NCBI GenBank assembly: GCA_002150815.3
Contig: NDFF03000001.1
Coordinates: 1,150,879-1,214,878 of the forward strand
Source: Grammothele lineata
Lineage: Eukaryota > Basidiomycota > Agaricomycetes > Polyporales > Polyporaceae
Direction: 5' to 3'
Length of the DNA stretch: 64,000 nucleotides
Under the pieces are notes generated by a model, which had not been told where the DNA came from, did no database searches, and worked only from the letters and a program-made list of their open reading frames with translations. This document shows positions 21,518 through 34,651 of the stretch, piece after piece (positions within the stretch are counted from its first letter, which is position 1; each line of letters begins with the position of its first letter). Position numbers and translations under genes: made by a program.

Positions 21518-24500
21518 TGAGTTCCGCTTCTCATGGTCTGACACGGCCTCTTCATACTATTCGGTGTGACACGACTGGGTTGCCGAGTACACAGCTTAGA
21601 GGGCGAGCACGAGGACGCCGTATGCGTCATTTAAACCGTGTGACATCACGCCCTTATCGAAAGGTAGTTAATCCAGAATTTGTGGTAGGGGGTGTTGACG
21701 GACAAAGTTATCGCGAAGCTCCATATAACCCACTCTTGAGAACCTGGGCGGATCCGGTCTTGCCGTGGCTCGCGCTGACCCTTGCCAACAGCCTCCGGTT
21801 CGTCCGCACACGCTGCCCGGTGGCACAGTCCTGGCTCCACATTTCCAAGGCCAACATCTGCCGCCTGCCGACCTGTGGGTGTGCCACCTGCCCGGTTGCC
21901 CGTCAGCGCTTCAGTTTCAGCGTTCATGTGCCGAGATATCCGGATATCCAGCCCGTGTAATGAACCTCTATTCCCGATCCAGTCAATCCCTTTTGTCCCC
22001 GGCGCACCGCCCAACCTTTCATCCAAACGACATCTTGTCCATCCCGTCTACTCACTCCCGGAACTTCTCGCGCCTGAGACGTGTCGGCGCCGCAAGTGCG
22101 AAGGTTTATCCTCATCTGGCGCTACCCCACATGCGCCCGGCCACCACGAAGCAGGTTAGAGAAACGATGACGGTAGCGCGTAATGCAGCGAGTAGGGCAC
22201 GGCATGCAGTGCGATGATGACCTTCTCTAACGTTGGGCGACAGAGAGCACTTCCGCTGCTTCACATCGATCGCTGCATCAGCGTGCTGTATTTGTCAGTT
22301 TCTTTCCCGCGCAGAGCCGTTTACATTGTGCTACTTTTGAGGATCGTGAAGTTAGCAGGTGGCTTTCCTACGGACGTCGGCGGGGCTGCGGTCAGGGCGT
22401 TGTGCAGCCGTATATGACATTCACTTTCTTTCCCCTATCGATCCAGAGTGATAGGTTTGGACAGCCAAAGATCCAACCCCCCTGCATAGCGATCGTTCTT
22501 GCAGTAGGGTCATCATTTGAGCGCAGCGATATCGCACGATCAGAGTTCGACATTCGAGTGGTGTGCTGAGAAAACGCTTGGGCTAGAGCCGTAGTCGCAG
22601 TTGTCCTCGTCTTCTCATCGTACCTGCCCGTGAACTTAGAATCTACGAGGTTGCCACGTCTCCGTTAGCATACCCCATGTGGTGTGCGGAACGGACGGCG
22701 CGCGGGTCCTGCCTGTGACTTTGTAGGGATCTTCAGTTCCGCCGACCCACAGCACGAGTGTACCGGCAGCGTTGTATAGACTGGTGTCCTATTCGATACC
22801 AATCCGATGGCCCTCAAGGTATTATGAACGACTAGTACTATCCTTACGGATAAACGCGAGAACCTAGTCCGAGTCTTGGCTACTTAGAATCTAACGAGTA
22901 TCTTCGATATGGTGGCTGGATGGTCTGATTTCCCACCGTGCAACTGACAAGCCGGTACGCCGCCTTACTAACCTCTTCCGGAACCTCAGCACATATCTCG
23001 GTATTTTTACGCAGTTGATGGTTTGAACGCTAGCCATCAATCGAGACAGGTTCGTTATGTTCATGAGCACTCTTCCACGTTCAAGTAGTGCACCTACAGT
23101 TCCTCAACGACTAGTAATAGTGACTACATGAGACTGGGGTCTCGTCGATACACTCCAGCCTATCATGCGCTGTTGGCTGACATTATATTCCCGCGCACCG
23201 GCAGGAGCCCACGGCGTGTATGACGAATAGACTTCCACAAGCTGAGGATGGACACGACTGGATCCCTGATGCACATTCCCTTCTGTGGGCCACGGCTCCC
23301 ACAAATCATCGCCGCGAGAAGCAGTGAAGAGTGTCCTGAAAAAAGATAGTATTCGAGACAGTCAATGGATCGTAGGAGACGTCGCCGCAAGCCGCGGCGA
23401 TGGTAGTCAGCCTCTTCCTCTGGGGATCGGAGTTCGGGAACGAGAGCTGGGCGCACTGGATGGCCGCCACTGAGCGCGGCGGTCGGACGACTTCTCCCTG
23501 ATCTGTCGGAGTGTGTTGGGGGCTCACGTCAGTGCTGTCCGAATCGAACGAACGTATGCGGTCGTCAATGATTGTTTCGCATAAGGCGAGGCCAACCAGG
23601 TCGGAACGCAGGAACCGGTGGATTTTGCGCGTGCGTTACATGCGCGCTCGTGAAGGCCGTAATGTAAAATTCAACGAGCACTCGGAACGCGGAGCTCAAT
23701 GAAGCGGGCGGAGCGCCGCCGAGAACATTTCATCATCTGCACATGAGCGGGGGCTGACTCGGGCGAGGATTAGGAGGGATTAGGCCAAGCTCGCGGGGCA
23801 AGCGGGCTCCTGGATGACAGTTGCGGACATTCGTTTCGGGAAGAGCGGTACTGTAGCCACTGGGGTTGAGATTACCACCGCAATGATCACGGTGTGACTC
23901 GGATAGTTATCAGGGCATGAGGAATGCGCAGCACGCCTTCGCATCCCAAGCATCTTTCTGTGCGGCACGCCGGTCTGCGAACATTGCATGACTCATGGGA
24001 GCTACGATCCCCCGGCGGGACGTCACTATCCTCCAAGCACACGCGGCGGAGTCGTGAATGGTTTACGCGAAGAGGGGTGTGATTCCATGTGTTCCCGCGT
24101 CGGAAGATTCGGAGTGCTACTACTGCTAGGTAGCCTCCCGAGGGGCGTCGGTGGTTTACGCCACCGTCTAAGCTGCAAGCTATGAAATGCGCCAGGGGCT
24201 CCGGGTCAAACCCATACTAGACAGAGAGGAGGTGTGTACGAGCATACTGCAGACAGGAGCCCAGCGACGGGTGTGCGTCATCACCGCCGGGACGGTGCCC
24301 GCAACGCCCGCTAGTGGAGTGCTTGGTGTTCCGTGGCGCGCTCTGCGCACGCCTCGGTCGTCGATGCGACGCATGGTGCACGGCTGTCCAGTCGTCCCGG
24401 TCAGCGGCCGCCGGACTAACGCGTTACCGCGCTGGCCTCATGTACTCGACGCTTCTGACCATGGGCAGCAGGGAGGCAGTAACCTAGGATCCGAGCCACC

Positions 24501-25112
24501 GTCGCTACATTCGCCTTCTACTAATCCTTAGATAGCGGCCGCCATGGGACTAGGAGGCGATCTGCAGCCCTGCGCTGCAACAACACTGATGCCTCTAAAA
24601 AGCTCACGGTCCACGGCACCACCGCCGGTCATACTCGGCTCGTGAACGAAGTGTCAAACGGCAGGGACAACAACGTACAGCGCAGTCAACTGCACAGTAC
24701 CTGGAAAATTGCCGAGGTGTGTCATGTTCGTCCCTTCAAGAAACTGCCATTGATTACAAATGCGGGATGGGGGAATGCGTGGAATGGGATCAAGGATGCA
24801 CGAAGGAGACTTGTGTGTAGATGGTGATGCGGCTGGGTGGGTGTATGCGGCGTAACGACGAACATGCGAGGAATGCCATGCGACAATGCGAATGCAAATA
24901 GAGTCTGCGGAGATAACTACAGTGCACAACGGGCGTGGTCAATGCGAGACATGGCGGAGACTAGGGACGTTGACGGCGTGAAGGATGAATGCAGCTGATA
25001 CGTACAATATGCGACGCGGTGTGTAATAAGCGAGATGTTCAGTAAGAGTCCATGCGCGACCAAACGTTCTAAACCGATTCTAGTATACTATTGTAGGGCA
25101 TCCAACAACGGA
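21518..25112. other. 3.6-kb gene-free region
   Basis: Mixed composition with normal CpG content, many short open frames on both strands, none with a domain or a coherent spliced series. No terminal repeats, reverse-transcriptase or transposase motifs were recognised. I see nothing I can name here. Confidence 0.4.
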
Positions 25113-27214
25113 TTATACCTGCCGGCCACGAGCCCTATAGTAAGGGGGCATCGGGTCTGCTGTTAATGTAGCGTAAAAGTGAATACCTGGAGGCCCTGCA
25201 TTTGCGAATGGCGCAGACGGAATGGTAGACTCATGAGGAGTCTGCGGCTCGACATGGATCGGCGGAAGCTGAGTTGCCTCAGTCATCGACACATCGGAAG
25301 CGTGCTGCCAGCCCTGTGAGACTTCCGAGAACGGAGGAAGCATGGGCGGGGCGGGCACGTGCGAATGAGGCGCATATGGGCTCGCAGAAGCGGATTGCAC
25401 CACCATTGGCATCGCGGGCGGATAGCGAATGTGTGCAGTGGGTGGGGGTGCTTGATGATAGCGAAGACGCGCCTTGCGTGTGCGTCGCTCCTCTTCCGAC
25501 TCCAGCGGGGACCCAGCCAATGAATAGAAGTACAGGTGCTACAAACAAGTTAGCGCAAACGAACAACGCATAAGCGGACAATGAGCTCACCTGCGGCACG
25601 GTGGGAGGTCGCTGGTCGTCCATGCGATACGCAGATACTAATGTCCGTGGGTACTCTTCCGGCCGGACAGCAGGCCATACTTGTGCAGGCGCCGCATCAA
25701 TGGGTGAGGCTCCTAGAGAGAGCTTGGAGAAGGACTGCAACGACTCCAAAGGCGATGCCGAACTCTCCCGTGAATGAGCGGTCGGCTGCGGGATGTCAAG
25801 GGAAAGGCCTTGCATTCGCCTGGGTACTTGGGCCGGGGGCTGCTGAATCGCGGGGAACGATGCGGAGGTGGGTGAGAACGCATCTGAAGCCGTCCGTTTG
25901 GAGCCAGCGGGGACCTCGGGCCGGCAGGGGGACGGATATGCAGAAGGGTGCGGAGCGACAACGAGTTGTGGAGGTGGTGGCGGAGCAGGGGTGAGATGGT
26001 GCGGATGAGGAAACGAGGACGGATGCGAGGCCGCACATATGGAGGCCCGACGAGGAGAAGACGATCGGGCGCGGTGTGACTGGGCACGTGACACGCTCAG
26101 GTGAGCGTGTTTGTGACAGTGCGGTCGTGCCAGATGCGACGCGCGCACGGAGCAACGCGACCGCTGCCAGTGCTTGGAGTCTTTCTCCTTAGCAAGAACG
26201 AGGCCCGTGAGGAGGTTGAGCCACGACTCGTACGTCGGCTTGTTCACGTAAAGGTCGAAGTCGATGCCCATCAAGAACTCCCGCTCCATGCGATTCACCT
26301 CCGCTAGCTCAATGCCAGATACCTCAGACCACGTCTTGTTCGTGTATGTGTTGCTGGATCAGGAAGAATGAGTCAAACGACGCGTCAGAGAGACAATAAA
26401 CGCGCGTACTCGTCCACAAACTTGTTCGCAAGCATGAGCGCCGCGATAGCAACCCGGTACTCACTACCGGCCTGCCCCGACGTGAAAGGATTACGCGCTT
26501 TGAGGCGGTAGATGTAATTTAGGGATAATACGATGACGGACTGGCTGACTTGGGTGGTCTCCAGTACTTTTTGAATGAAGCGCACGAAGGAAGGAGAGAC
26601 AGAGAACTGGAGGAGGGCGGTCGAAGAGTTGCTGTGAGGAGAGAAGGACGCGTGCTGCGAGGACGCGACGCGGTTGCGCTTCGAGGGCGAAGAGGACGTG
26701 CTAGAAAGAGTAGAGAACCAGAGGTAGCAGATCATCTCACACGTCTTCTCTGCGATGAAGCGCGAAGAGCGGTGCGAGTCGCTGCCGAACCAGTCGAGCG
26801 AATATGACGTCGAGGTAAAGGGGTCCTCGGGTAGCTCCTGTTGTGATGACGAAGGGGAAGGCTCAAGAGAGCGAGACGGCTGGGGAAGATGGACCGAAGG
26901 AAGACGGTATGAGGTGGTGGCGAACTTGGTATTCCAGTGGTCGTAGTCATCGGCAGGAGGTGTTACTTCGCATGGGTGTCAAAACAGAGGACGCGCGAAG
27001 TACGGCAGCACGTACCTGGAGAACGTTGGGATATGCGCTTGTCAAAGTAAGATATAGGAGGCAAGACGGTGGGTGTATGCTGGTGCGAGACCAGGACGCG
27101 TCTTGGAGGCGCGGTGGAGAGGGGCGGAGTGAGAGGAGCGTCAGACCTTGTTGGCCGCCAGTTGTTCCAGGAGCTGGCGAGCTCGAACGGGAGCGGGAGG
27201 GTTGCGGTAGACAT
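25113..27214 (-). CDS. PHO80/PCL-type cyclin
   Basis: Four exons (27016-27214, 26410-26965, 25591-26353, 25113-25538) give 647 residues. The N-terminus (MSTATLPLPFELASSW) and a Ser-rich spacer lead to SLDWFGSDSHRSSRFIAEKT. The cyclin box spans ~145-290: FVRFIQKVLETTQVSQSVIV, LSLNYIYRLKARNPF, YRVAIAALMLANKFVD, NTYTNKTWSEVSGI, VNRMEREFLMGIDFDLYV, YESWLNLLTGLV. This order, with NxMExxFLxxIDF, is typical of the cyclin family that partners the Pho85/CDK5-type kinase. The ~330-residue C-terminal half is Pro/Ser/His-rich and probably disordered. An alternative ATG lies 19 codons upstream (27271). The target process (phosphate, morphogenesis or cell cycle) cannot be read from sequence. Confidence 0.88.
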
Positions 27215-30200
27215 TGGCGAAGAATGTGGCGAAGGAGGAAGGGAGGGACGGGCGTAACAAGCGTGCGGCATAAGTAGTAGACGTAGAGTAGGCGAAGGAG
27301 AGCATGGACGAGCGACAGACGAGTTTTAAAAAAGCAAGGAGGCGGTCGATGTACATTCCGATGCGAAGGAAATCTCGTTGAAATGCGTATCTGCACACTT
27401 TACGCGCGTTAACTCTATTTCTTCCCCCTTCCTCCCGGCGCCTCCGCCTTCCGCCGCCACGCCCACAGGGGACCACCACATCCATATCCGGACCCCCATC
27501 GCCATCAATCTGGTCCCACCCTTTTCGCACCCCGCCAAACCTTGAGCATTTTCTCTCTCCCGTCTTTTTCCCTCCTGTTGCCCGGCCATCTCCCGCCTCC
27601 GCCGCCGGCATCACGGCAGCGTCCGTCTCCCCGGGATTCCCCATAGCCTTTCCCCCCTTTTCGCCCATTTGCGGCAGGTGAGGACTGTGCACGTGATCCT
27701 GGGCTGGCCCTTTGGCCGCGTGACGTGCGCAAGTGTCCCCGGAAAGGCAAGCTGGAGCGAGATTCCCGCGGGGATAATGGGTGGAAAAGCGCGGTTCTGG
27801 GCTGGCGGGAGTGGGATGGGGTCAATCTGAGGCGGATCTGGCGGCCCTCGCACTCGTCTCGAACGCAGAGGGCGCGACGGCTGGCGTGCCCAGTTGGGTT
27901 GCGCCCTATTGCGCCTCTTGTTCGCTGCCGTCGCCGTCTCGAGCCCTCGGTTGCGCATCCACCGTCCGTCATCGAGAGCCTCAGCGCATCTTCTATTCCA
28001 GCCGCGGGTCTCTCCGTGTGCCTCTGTCCCATCGGCCGCCCGACCACTCCTGGGCGAGTGCTCCCCGTTTCCCCATCCGCCCTTCGCGGCCCAGCCCTCT
28101 CGTCACCTACCACCCGCTTACTTGTTGGCTCCTGATGGCCAAATCCTCCATCTTCATTCGTCTTCTCCGCCTCTCCTGTCCGGCCCCTCAGATGTCTGAC
28201 GCCCCTTGCGACTTGGATCCTCCTGCAATGCATCGATCCCAAATCACCCCGTCAGGCGACCCCCAGGCCATGTATCGCTCGCTCGCAGTCGCCAGAACCA
28301 TCAGCCATCCCGCCGCCGTCCATTCCTTGACTGACCGCGGCGCTACGCAGCTTGTAGTGCGACCTCTTGACGTCGCTTGCCATTTTGCTTAGGCACTGCT
28401 TAGCCTCTCCGAGTGTAGTGATAGCCTCGTGTCCCGCCGCGGCTAATTCCCGTGGACCCCCTGAGCCTCCATATCCGGCAGGCCGTTTTCCTTTCCGGGG
28501 GGCCCTCGCAATCGAGGCACACGGTCATCTCCCCTGGGCGCCGGGACGAGGGGGATAAGTGCCGATAAGTCCCGGAGGAGGTTATCTGGCGGATGGGGTA
28601 TTTACCTCAGGGGTCGACCAGGAATTATTACCTCTGGGCATCGTGGCCGGCAAGTAGCTGCGGGGAGACATATCGCCGCGCCCACCGCTGCGGCGCGCTC
28701 GGACGCGGTTGTGCAATGCTTGTTCGAGATTCATCGAGTGCCAGCCCGCTAACGACAGCCCGAAGACGTGTTCGTCACTTGCAGCTGCTCGTCCCGGAAA
28801 ATGATCTCCCATCATCCCCAAACGCTCCCCGTCCATCTTAGCTCACCAGATGGCTGAAACCTTGCTCCCTTTCGTAATCGTCGCCACTGCTCCCTCCAAG
28901 CCCTTTTGGCGGACTGCTTCCCGTTTCTTACCAGCCCCGGCACTTTCCCTTCCCGTCGCGGGCCTCCTGCGTCTGTTCTACCTGGGAAGCTCTCCTGCGG
29001 CCGCTCTTCTCTTTCTGATATTTCGTCGCCCTCGCCACATGTTCCTTGTCCGTCGGTTTGAGCCCAGTCGATACCTATACGGGCCCTGTTTCCTTTCCTT
29101 TGTGTCTACCTCAGCGGCCCCTCTGATATCACCACGAGCTACCCTGGCTCTCCATGTCATCCGTGTACTACAATCTATTAAACGCTTCCTTATCATGATC
29201 GCTCTTCCAGATACCTTCTCGATTGATCCCGAGGTTCGTGTGAGCAGACTTCCGTGAGCCTGCAGCCGCGCACATTCTTGTTGAAACCTGTTGTGTATGA
29301 GATCCCCCAGTTGATGGCGGCTCCCAGCTAGTGACGAGCGGCGGATGCCGCGGAACAATCTTGTGGTCTATCCCGCTGTCGCCTCCATGCCACGTCTTGA
29401 ATAATGACAGCGAATGGCTCGCGTGTCGCCGTCTTCACGCGATGGAGAGTCATACTGCGAAGGGCGGCGGCCCACCGGCTGTGTTCCGACCGACGAGCGC
29501 CCGTCAGAATTGATGGGCGTATGCGTGGCATCCCGTCCATATCCGGAAGACTAACAGCAAGCGAGGCGATGACTCAGCTGTAAGGGGTTGCGCTACAAGT
29601 TTCTGTTGTCGTCATCGCAGTTTTGTTGCGCCTGTTCCTGTCCTCACGTTGCGTTCTGGCCATTGTCGCCGACCCGCGGAAATCGTACAAGGTACCCCGC
29701 ACCATCTCTGCGCCATCGCTGTCTCGTCTCCGCCTGCCCGCTAAATTGCAGCGCTTCGATAGACCGACTTCGATTCGGTGAGCCCAGCACAGGCCCGTGC
29801 CGGCCAAGTGCCAATCTCGTTCATCACACCACCAAACGATCCTCCGTTAGCTCGCCCGCCCGCACGGGCACCCACCTGTGCCACGTCGTCTCCGCCTGTG
29901 CAGTCCGCCGCCGCCCTGACTCACCGGGTTGCCTGTCTGATACGCGACAGCAAGGAAGCCTTTCGAATCGCCCCGCTGGACAACCTTTCGGAGTGGTGAG
30001 GTTTTTGCGCCTCCCCTTTTGCGGCATAGCGCGATTACTTACGCGAAGCCACCGGTCGATGTGCGACGAGTCCCTTGCAACGGGGTGGAATGTATCTTAC
30101 GGATAAGTATTACGCGCGGCCTAGGGGACGGCACATGCGTGCACGCGGAGCAGCCCTCGTGATAGCGGACCACAGAAAGCAGACCAGACTGACGGTGGAC

Positions 30201-33200
30201 GCCCGTGCACTAGCCTTGGTGCTTTTCCCGGGGCGAGGCTCGGTGTTCTCGCGCTGTTACGACGGTAAGAAAGGGACTCGGCGATATGTACAGGTGCTTG
30301 TTGGCAGATGAGTGCCAATAGTATATTTTGGTCGCTACCAGCGGGGCAGTTCCCGGCCCTGTCCCCGTCCGCAGAGGGTATGCGTGGGCAGCTCCAGGGT
30401 CGACGTGCGCTCGGAAGAGGTTTCGGTTTGCGACGGGCCGCCACGAAGTTGCGAACACGAGAAGGACGCCGGATAAGTGGCGACATTTAGTGCGACAGCT
30501 GGATTATCAATCATTTAGCGATAATCATGAGTACAAAAGACGCCGTCGCTACACTTCCGGAGGGTTGTATCTGAAGGGGTAGCTTGAAGAATTACAACAT
30601 TGCACCCATCTTAGGTCGAGCTTCTGCCTCCAAACTGCAGCGAAGCTGCAGGCGAGGAGGTGGGGCTGCATACTACCGCTGAGCGGGAGCGCGGCGCAAG
30701 AGACGCTCGCACCAAACGGGTACAAATGAATTTACCCTCTATCGGATTTCATATATGACTTATTGAGTGCTCCCGTTACCAGCAAATATAAGCGCTCATG
30801 TTTTCGGATAGCCTACGCTTGCTAGTATTTAAGCGTCTCAGGTTCAAACTTCAGAGTTACCTAAGCCGCCCCTACCGCGCAACGGCGTTGAGTGCGGCGC
30901 AAGGCTGCGGCGACGACAGACGTCGTCTGGCGCGATCAGAGATGTTCTCGAAAGTGCCCAGTGACGGAAGGACTCCTTGCGCGGACACTGCGGTTCCCCG
31001 GTCTGTCCATGTCTGTCGTCCTTCCAGCGTCGCTCCCGTCCTGCCGCACAACAACAGCACAGCGAACCGACTGCACGCGGCAGTAGCAATGCGGTGATGA
31101 TCTTCTCTGATCTTGCCTCCTTGGACGTTCCTTCTCGGAGCCTATGACCGGAAAATCTCGTTCCCGCACCGTTGTGCTACGCATCTATCTATTCTCTGTC
31201 ATTAATCCAACAACACCTGAGCGCTCGCGGCTACGGAGAACGGCACTTGTATTCATAGTACTTCGTTCACTTCTTTAAGTTCTTACTCCCTCCCCAACCT
31301 GCTCCGGTCCACCCCATCCACTTAAGGCGGCCATCATAGGCTTCTTCCGCGGCGCGACGGACATTTCTTGATGGTCCCGAGCCGGAGTTGTAGGGAGGCG
31401 CCAGGGGTGTTGCCGACAGTGCATGGCCAGTGCATCAATTGAGTAAATAAGTGCGAGACGTCAAGCATGCTCAAACTTAGGCGGTCGGCCGAGAGGTGAG
31501 GCCTTCAGGAGAATCGAGGGCCCTGCATACGGCGTGTACTTATCACGATGCTCGCCAAGCTTCGGGGATTCCAGAGAGCGGCGTCGCGGCGCTGCTCGGA
31601 ATGCTCTAATACATCGTAATAGGCTGACGACGTTCTAGGCCCTGCTGCAAGTATCCTAGTAGGGCACCTTTTCATACCTGTCAACACAGCGGCAACCAGG
31701 TCCTCGAACACTTACCAAACGACGTTATGAACGGCGAAGCAGTTTCGGTTTCGGCGGGTGAGTTATGCCACTGGCTGCTAGCCCGGGAGACCGGGAGACT
31801 GCGCACGATACGACTTCCGAGAATTCGTTTCAGGAATGGCAAACAGCAGATGGCACGTTCTCCGTTACGGCTCCCTTCGTAGGCCAAGGTACCTTACGTA
31901 TACTTCGCAAGTGGTAGAACAAAGGGCCGAGGCGGCGGCAGGAGCTGCGAGCGCCACGACGTGGATGAGCACCTGGCCCACACGATATGACAGAAACGTC
32001 GCGTGTGGGTGCGATTGTACTTATATCGCGACGTCGGCCGCAGGATCTCTCGTTTGCTTCACATGCGCTGTTCCGAATGAGAGAACAAAGAGAGAAGTAG
32101 CGCTCGTTAAGGAAAGAAATAATATGATAAGGTATCCGTCGAAGAAGAAATTTGCCCAGGGCGCTCGGGCAGCCGCCCGAATGGCGCAAGGGCGGCGGCT
32201 GAGAACACGGTGATCGTCACCATCAGCATCGGCTCTCACATCGCGGTCTGGTCGTCGTAGGGAGCCTGGAGCATCACAAGAGGTCAGGCTAACCTAAGCT
32301 AAGTGGTTGATGGGGAAAGGCTTAACCTAGGCTCCCGCATGGTAGAAAGGCGGAGCTCAGAATCCTCAGGTAGACCAGGGCTGTTATGCGGTCGACTGGG
32401 AGGATCTATCCATCGGTCCGGCAGGCTGGAGAAGCACTCTGGAGACAGGCAGGCTGCAGGTGGGAGGAGGCCGGAGGCAGAGGAGAGGTCGAAATAACCG
32501 GGGTGAGGTCTGAGTCTCACGCGAGGAGCGACACTGGACGCCGGGAGAGAAAAGGAGGTACAGGTGGCTGAAGCGAGACCGGATAGTGGCCGGACCAGGA
32601 ATAGCGAACAGCGGTGGCGATTGATGGGCAAGCGTGAGCGCTCCGTATGTGGGAGAGGCGTAGAAGGATGATCGACGAGCAGCCCTGTGGGCAATATTCC
32701 AGGAGGTGAATAGAACGGCGCGCACGGCTGCAGGCTGCAGTGATACGGTGGCACATGGCGTGCCAGGGAAAGAATGCCATGGTGGGGTTTAAAGCGCGAT
32801 AGAGGAGGCATGGTGTAGCTGGAGCCAGTAGGCAGCCAGACAAAGAAAGGCGAATGCTTATCCACGGCCCAGATCTCCCCAGATCGAGTGCAGTGAGCTA
32901 TGTTGCCGGACGCCGTCGTGTCGGGCGCACTTGCCGCATTGGGACATGACCCGACAGCGGGAGATCCGAGACAGAGATTGCGCCTCTGCGTCATCGGCGC
33001 ATATGTTCGACCGCATTCCCGCCTTTTCAGCTCTCCAGAGCTCTCCTTGTGCCTGAGCGCCCAGCGACTTGTCAGCAAGGCGTTGCTCAAGACGTGGCCC
33101 TCCGGTTCTCGCACGGTGCGCGGCACGGGTGCACCTCGCAAGTATGGCCCTTCGATTTCAGTTCACCCCTCTCACCATCATCAGCTTCCATTTCCTACCA

Positions 33201-34651
33201 CGCCAACGTCTGCGCAGGGTGGCGTATCCGGGATGTTATTCCCGCGGCTCTTGTGAAAACTTACCTTGCCCCAGATTAGTGTAGATTATGCAGAAACAGA
33301 TATTTCGGATAGAATAAATTGGTGAAACCGAAAACGCAATTACGACCGGGACGGCATCCGCGACAATTGATTCGACCGTTGTCTGAGCGTTACAGCCTGG
33401 GATGTTATCCGGCGACTTGTTAAAATGCGCTGCCTGAGCGGCAAATGTGACACTAACATCTCTCAGCGCCTCTAGTAATGTCAGCGTTCACGCAGGTCCC
33501 CGCTCTCTCTCTGTTCGTCTCGCTAAGTGCCGGTGTTGAGTAAGGTACCGGTGCTGTCGCTAGTTGATTCCCCTCCGGGTCGAACGGTGTCTGAACGCGA
33601 ACACCTCACAAACTCGATTATGAGGGACATTCGTGCCCTAGTCACACACCGTCTTAATTTTATTCTCCCCGGGTACCTCCCCTTCGACCAAATCGGACCA
33701 ACATTTGTACAATACGATGCATCCCCCTAATCAGCGCGCAGGTGCGCCCATTCCCTTCCGAACGGTAAGCAGACTCCGTTCTCGAAACCTGCTCTATCTG
33801 CTTCATCTGATCATCTGTCCTGAGATGACGTTGGCATCTCAGTGTTGAACCCCCTTCTCCTGAGCTCCACGTAATGAGCGCACTGTAGACTTTGTGCATA
33901 TGTCTGAGCAAGCGAACATCATAAACATGCAGCCATTCTTAGCCCAACAAGTATCATGTCGTGGAAACAAGTAGTGCAGTGTACACCCGTGAGCACCACA
34001 TAGGAGGCCGTGTCTCGAGAGCACTCCTTCTTTGGTCATAGCACTGCCCGCGCGTCGTTTACGATATGAATATGGAGCGTGGTAAAAGCTGGGAACCCGC
34101 TATACCATCGGCACGTAGCTAACTGCTCGTCACACGCATTCTAAGGCGGCAGAGAACGTGCGTTGCGATCGAGCAAGCACTCACCAGGAGTGATGGACTC
34201 AACATGCAGGACCAGTGAGAAGACGTGCGAGGGCATGCTGCGAACTCTGACCGGTCGTTAGTAGCCGAACTCGCCCCGCGGACGCCCAGCGTCCTCCTCA
34301 AGTTTCCTCAAGTCTCAGACGTAGAGCTCCGAACAGCAGTCAGCCAGGACAATCCTGTTCAGAGACTGTTGGGTGTTGCTAAGTTAGCCTTACAGAGGCT
34401 GGCCAGAACGAAGAAGACGTTACGCCACTGCGTGACAAACCCACTCGTCACTAGTGTCACGTTTGTCGCCGAGTGGTGTGGCGACCGTGCGTGGTGGGCT
34501 GGACATCATCTCCGACGACACCAACGCCCGTCGACGCGAAGGCCCTTCCCGGCCTCATCCCCCTCCCCACATCCCGGCGACCTCGCTTTCACTTACAGGC
34601 GCACCGTTTTACGCTTTCCATACGCTCTCTTAATCAGTCTCTCCTTCTGTC
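27215..34651. other. 7.4-kb gene-poor region
   Basis: The first ~500 bp hold the cyclin promoter; 27400-27560 is C/T-rich on the plus strand. Beyond that, open frames up to 280 codons (minus strand, 32299-33141) exist but read as low-complexity Pro/Ser/Leu without domains. Two copies of a degenerate ~30-bp unit starting GGGATGTTAT lie at ~33229 and ~33399. No complete transposon, terminal repeat or RNA gene was recognised. Confidence 0.4.

Noticed and set aside
23990..24300. tRNA-like arms in gene-free DNA (GGTCAAACC and similar)
   Set aside because: No complete cloverleaf with A and B boxes could be built.
27505..28242. 245-codon open frame on the minus strand upstream of the cyclin
   Set aside because: Arg/Gly-rich translation of C/T-rich promoter DNA, overlapping several other frames; no family resemblance.
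28850..29257. 135-codon hydrophobic open frame (+)
   Set aside because: Contains Leu/Pro/Phe-rich stretches that mimic membrane segments, but there is no conserved motif and no spliced continuation.
22141..31160. Similarity between 22200-22235 and 31085-31115 (GATGATnnTCTTCTCT)
   Set aside because: About 30 bp at moderate identity with no extension; not enough to call a dispersed repeat.
32299..33141. 280-codon open frame on the minus strand
   Set aside because: Longest ORF in the gene-poor region, but the protein is low-complexity Pro/Ser/Leu with no domain and no good start context; open frames are also present on the other strand.
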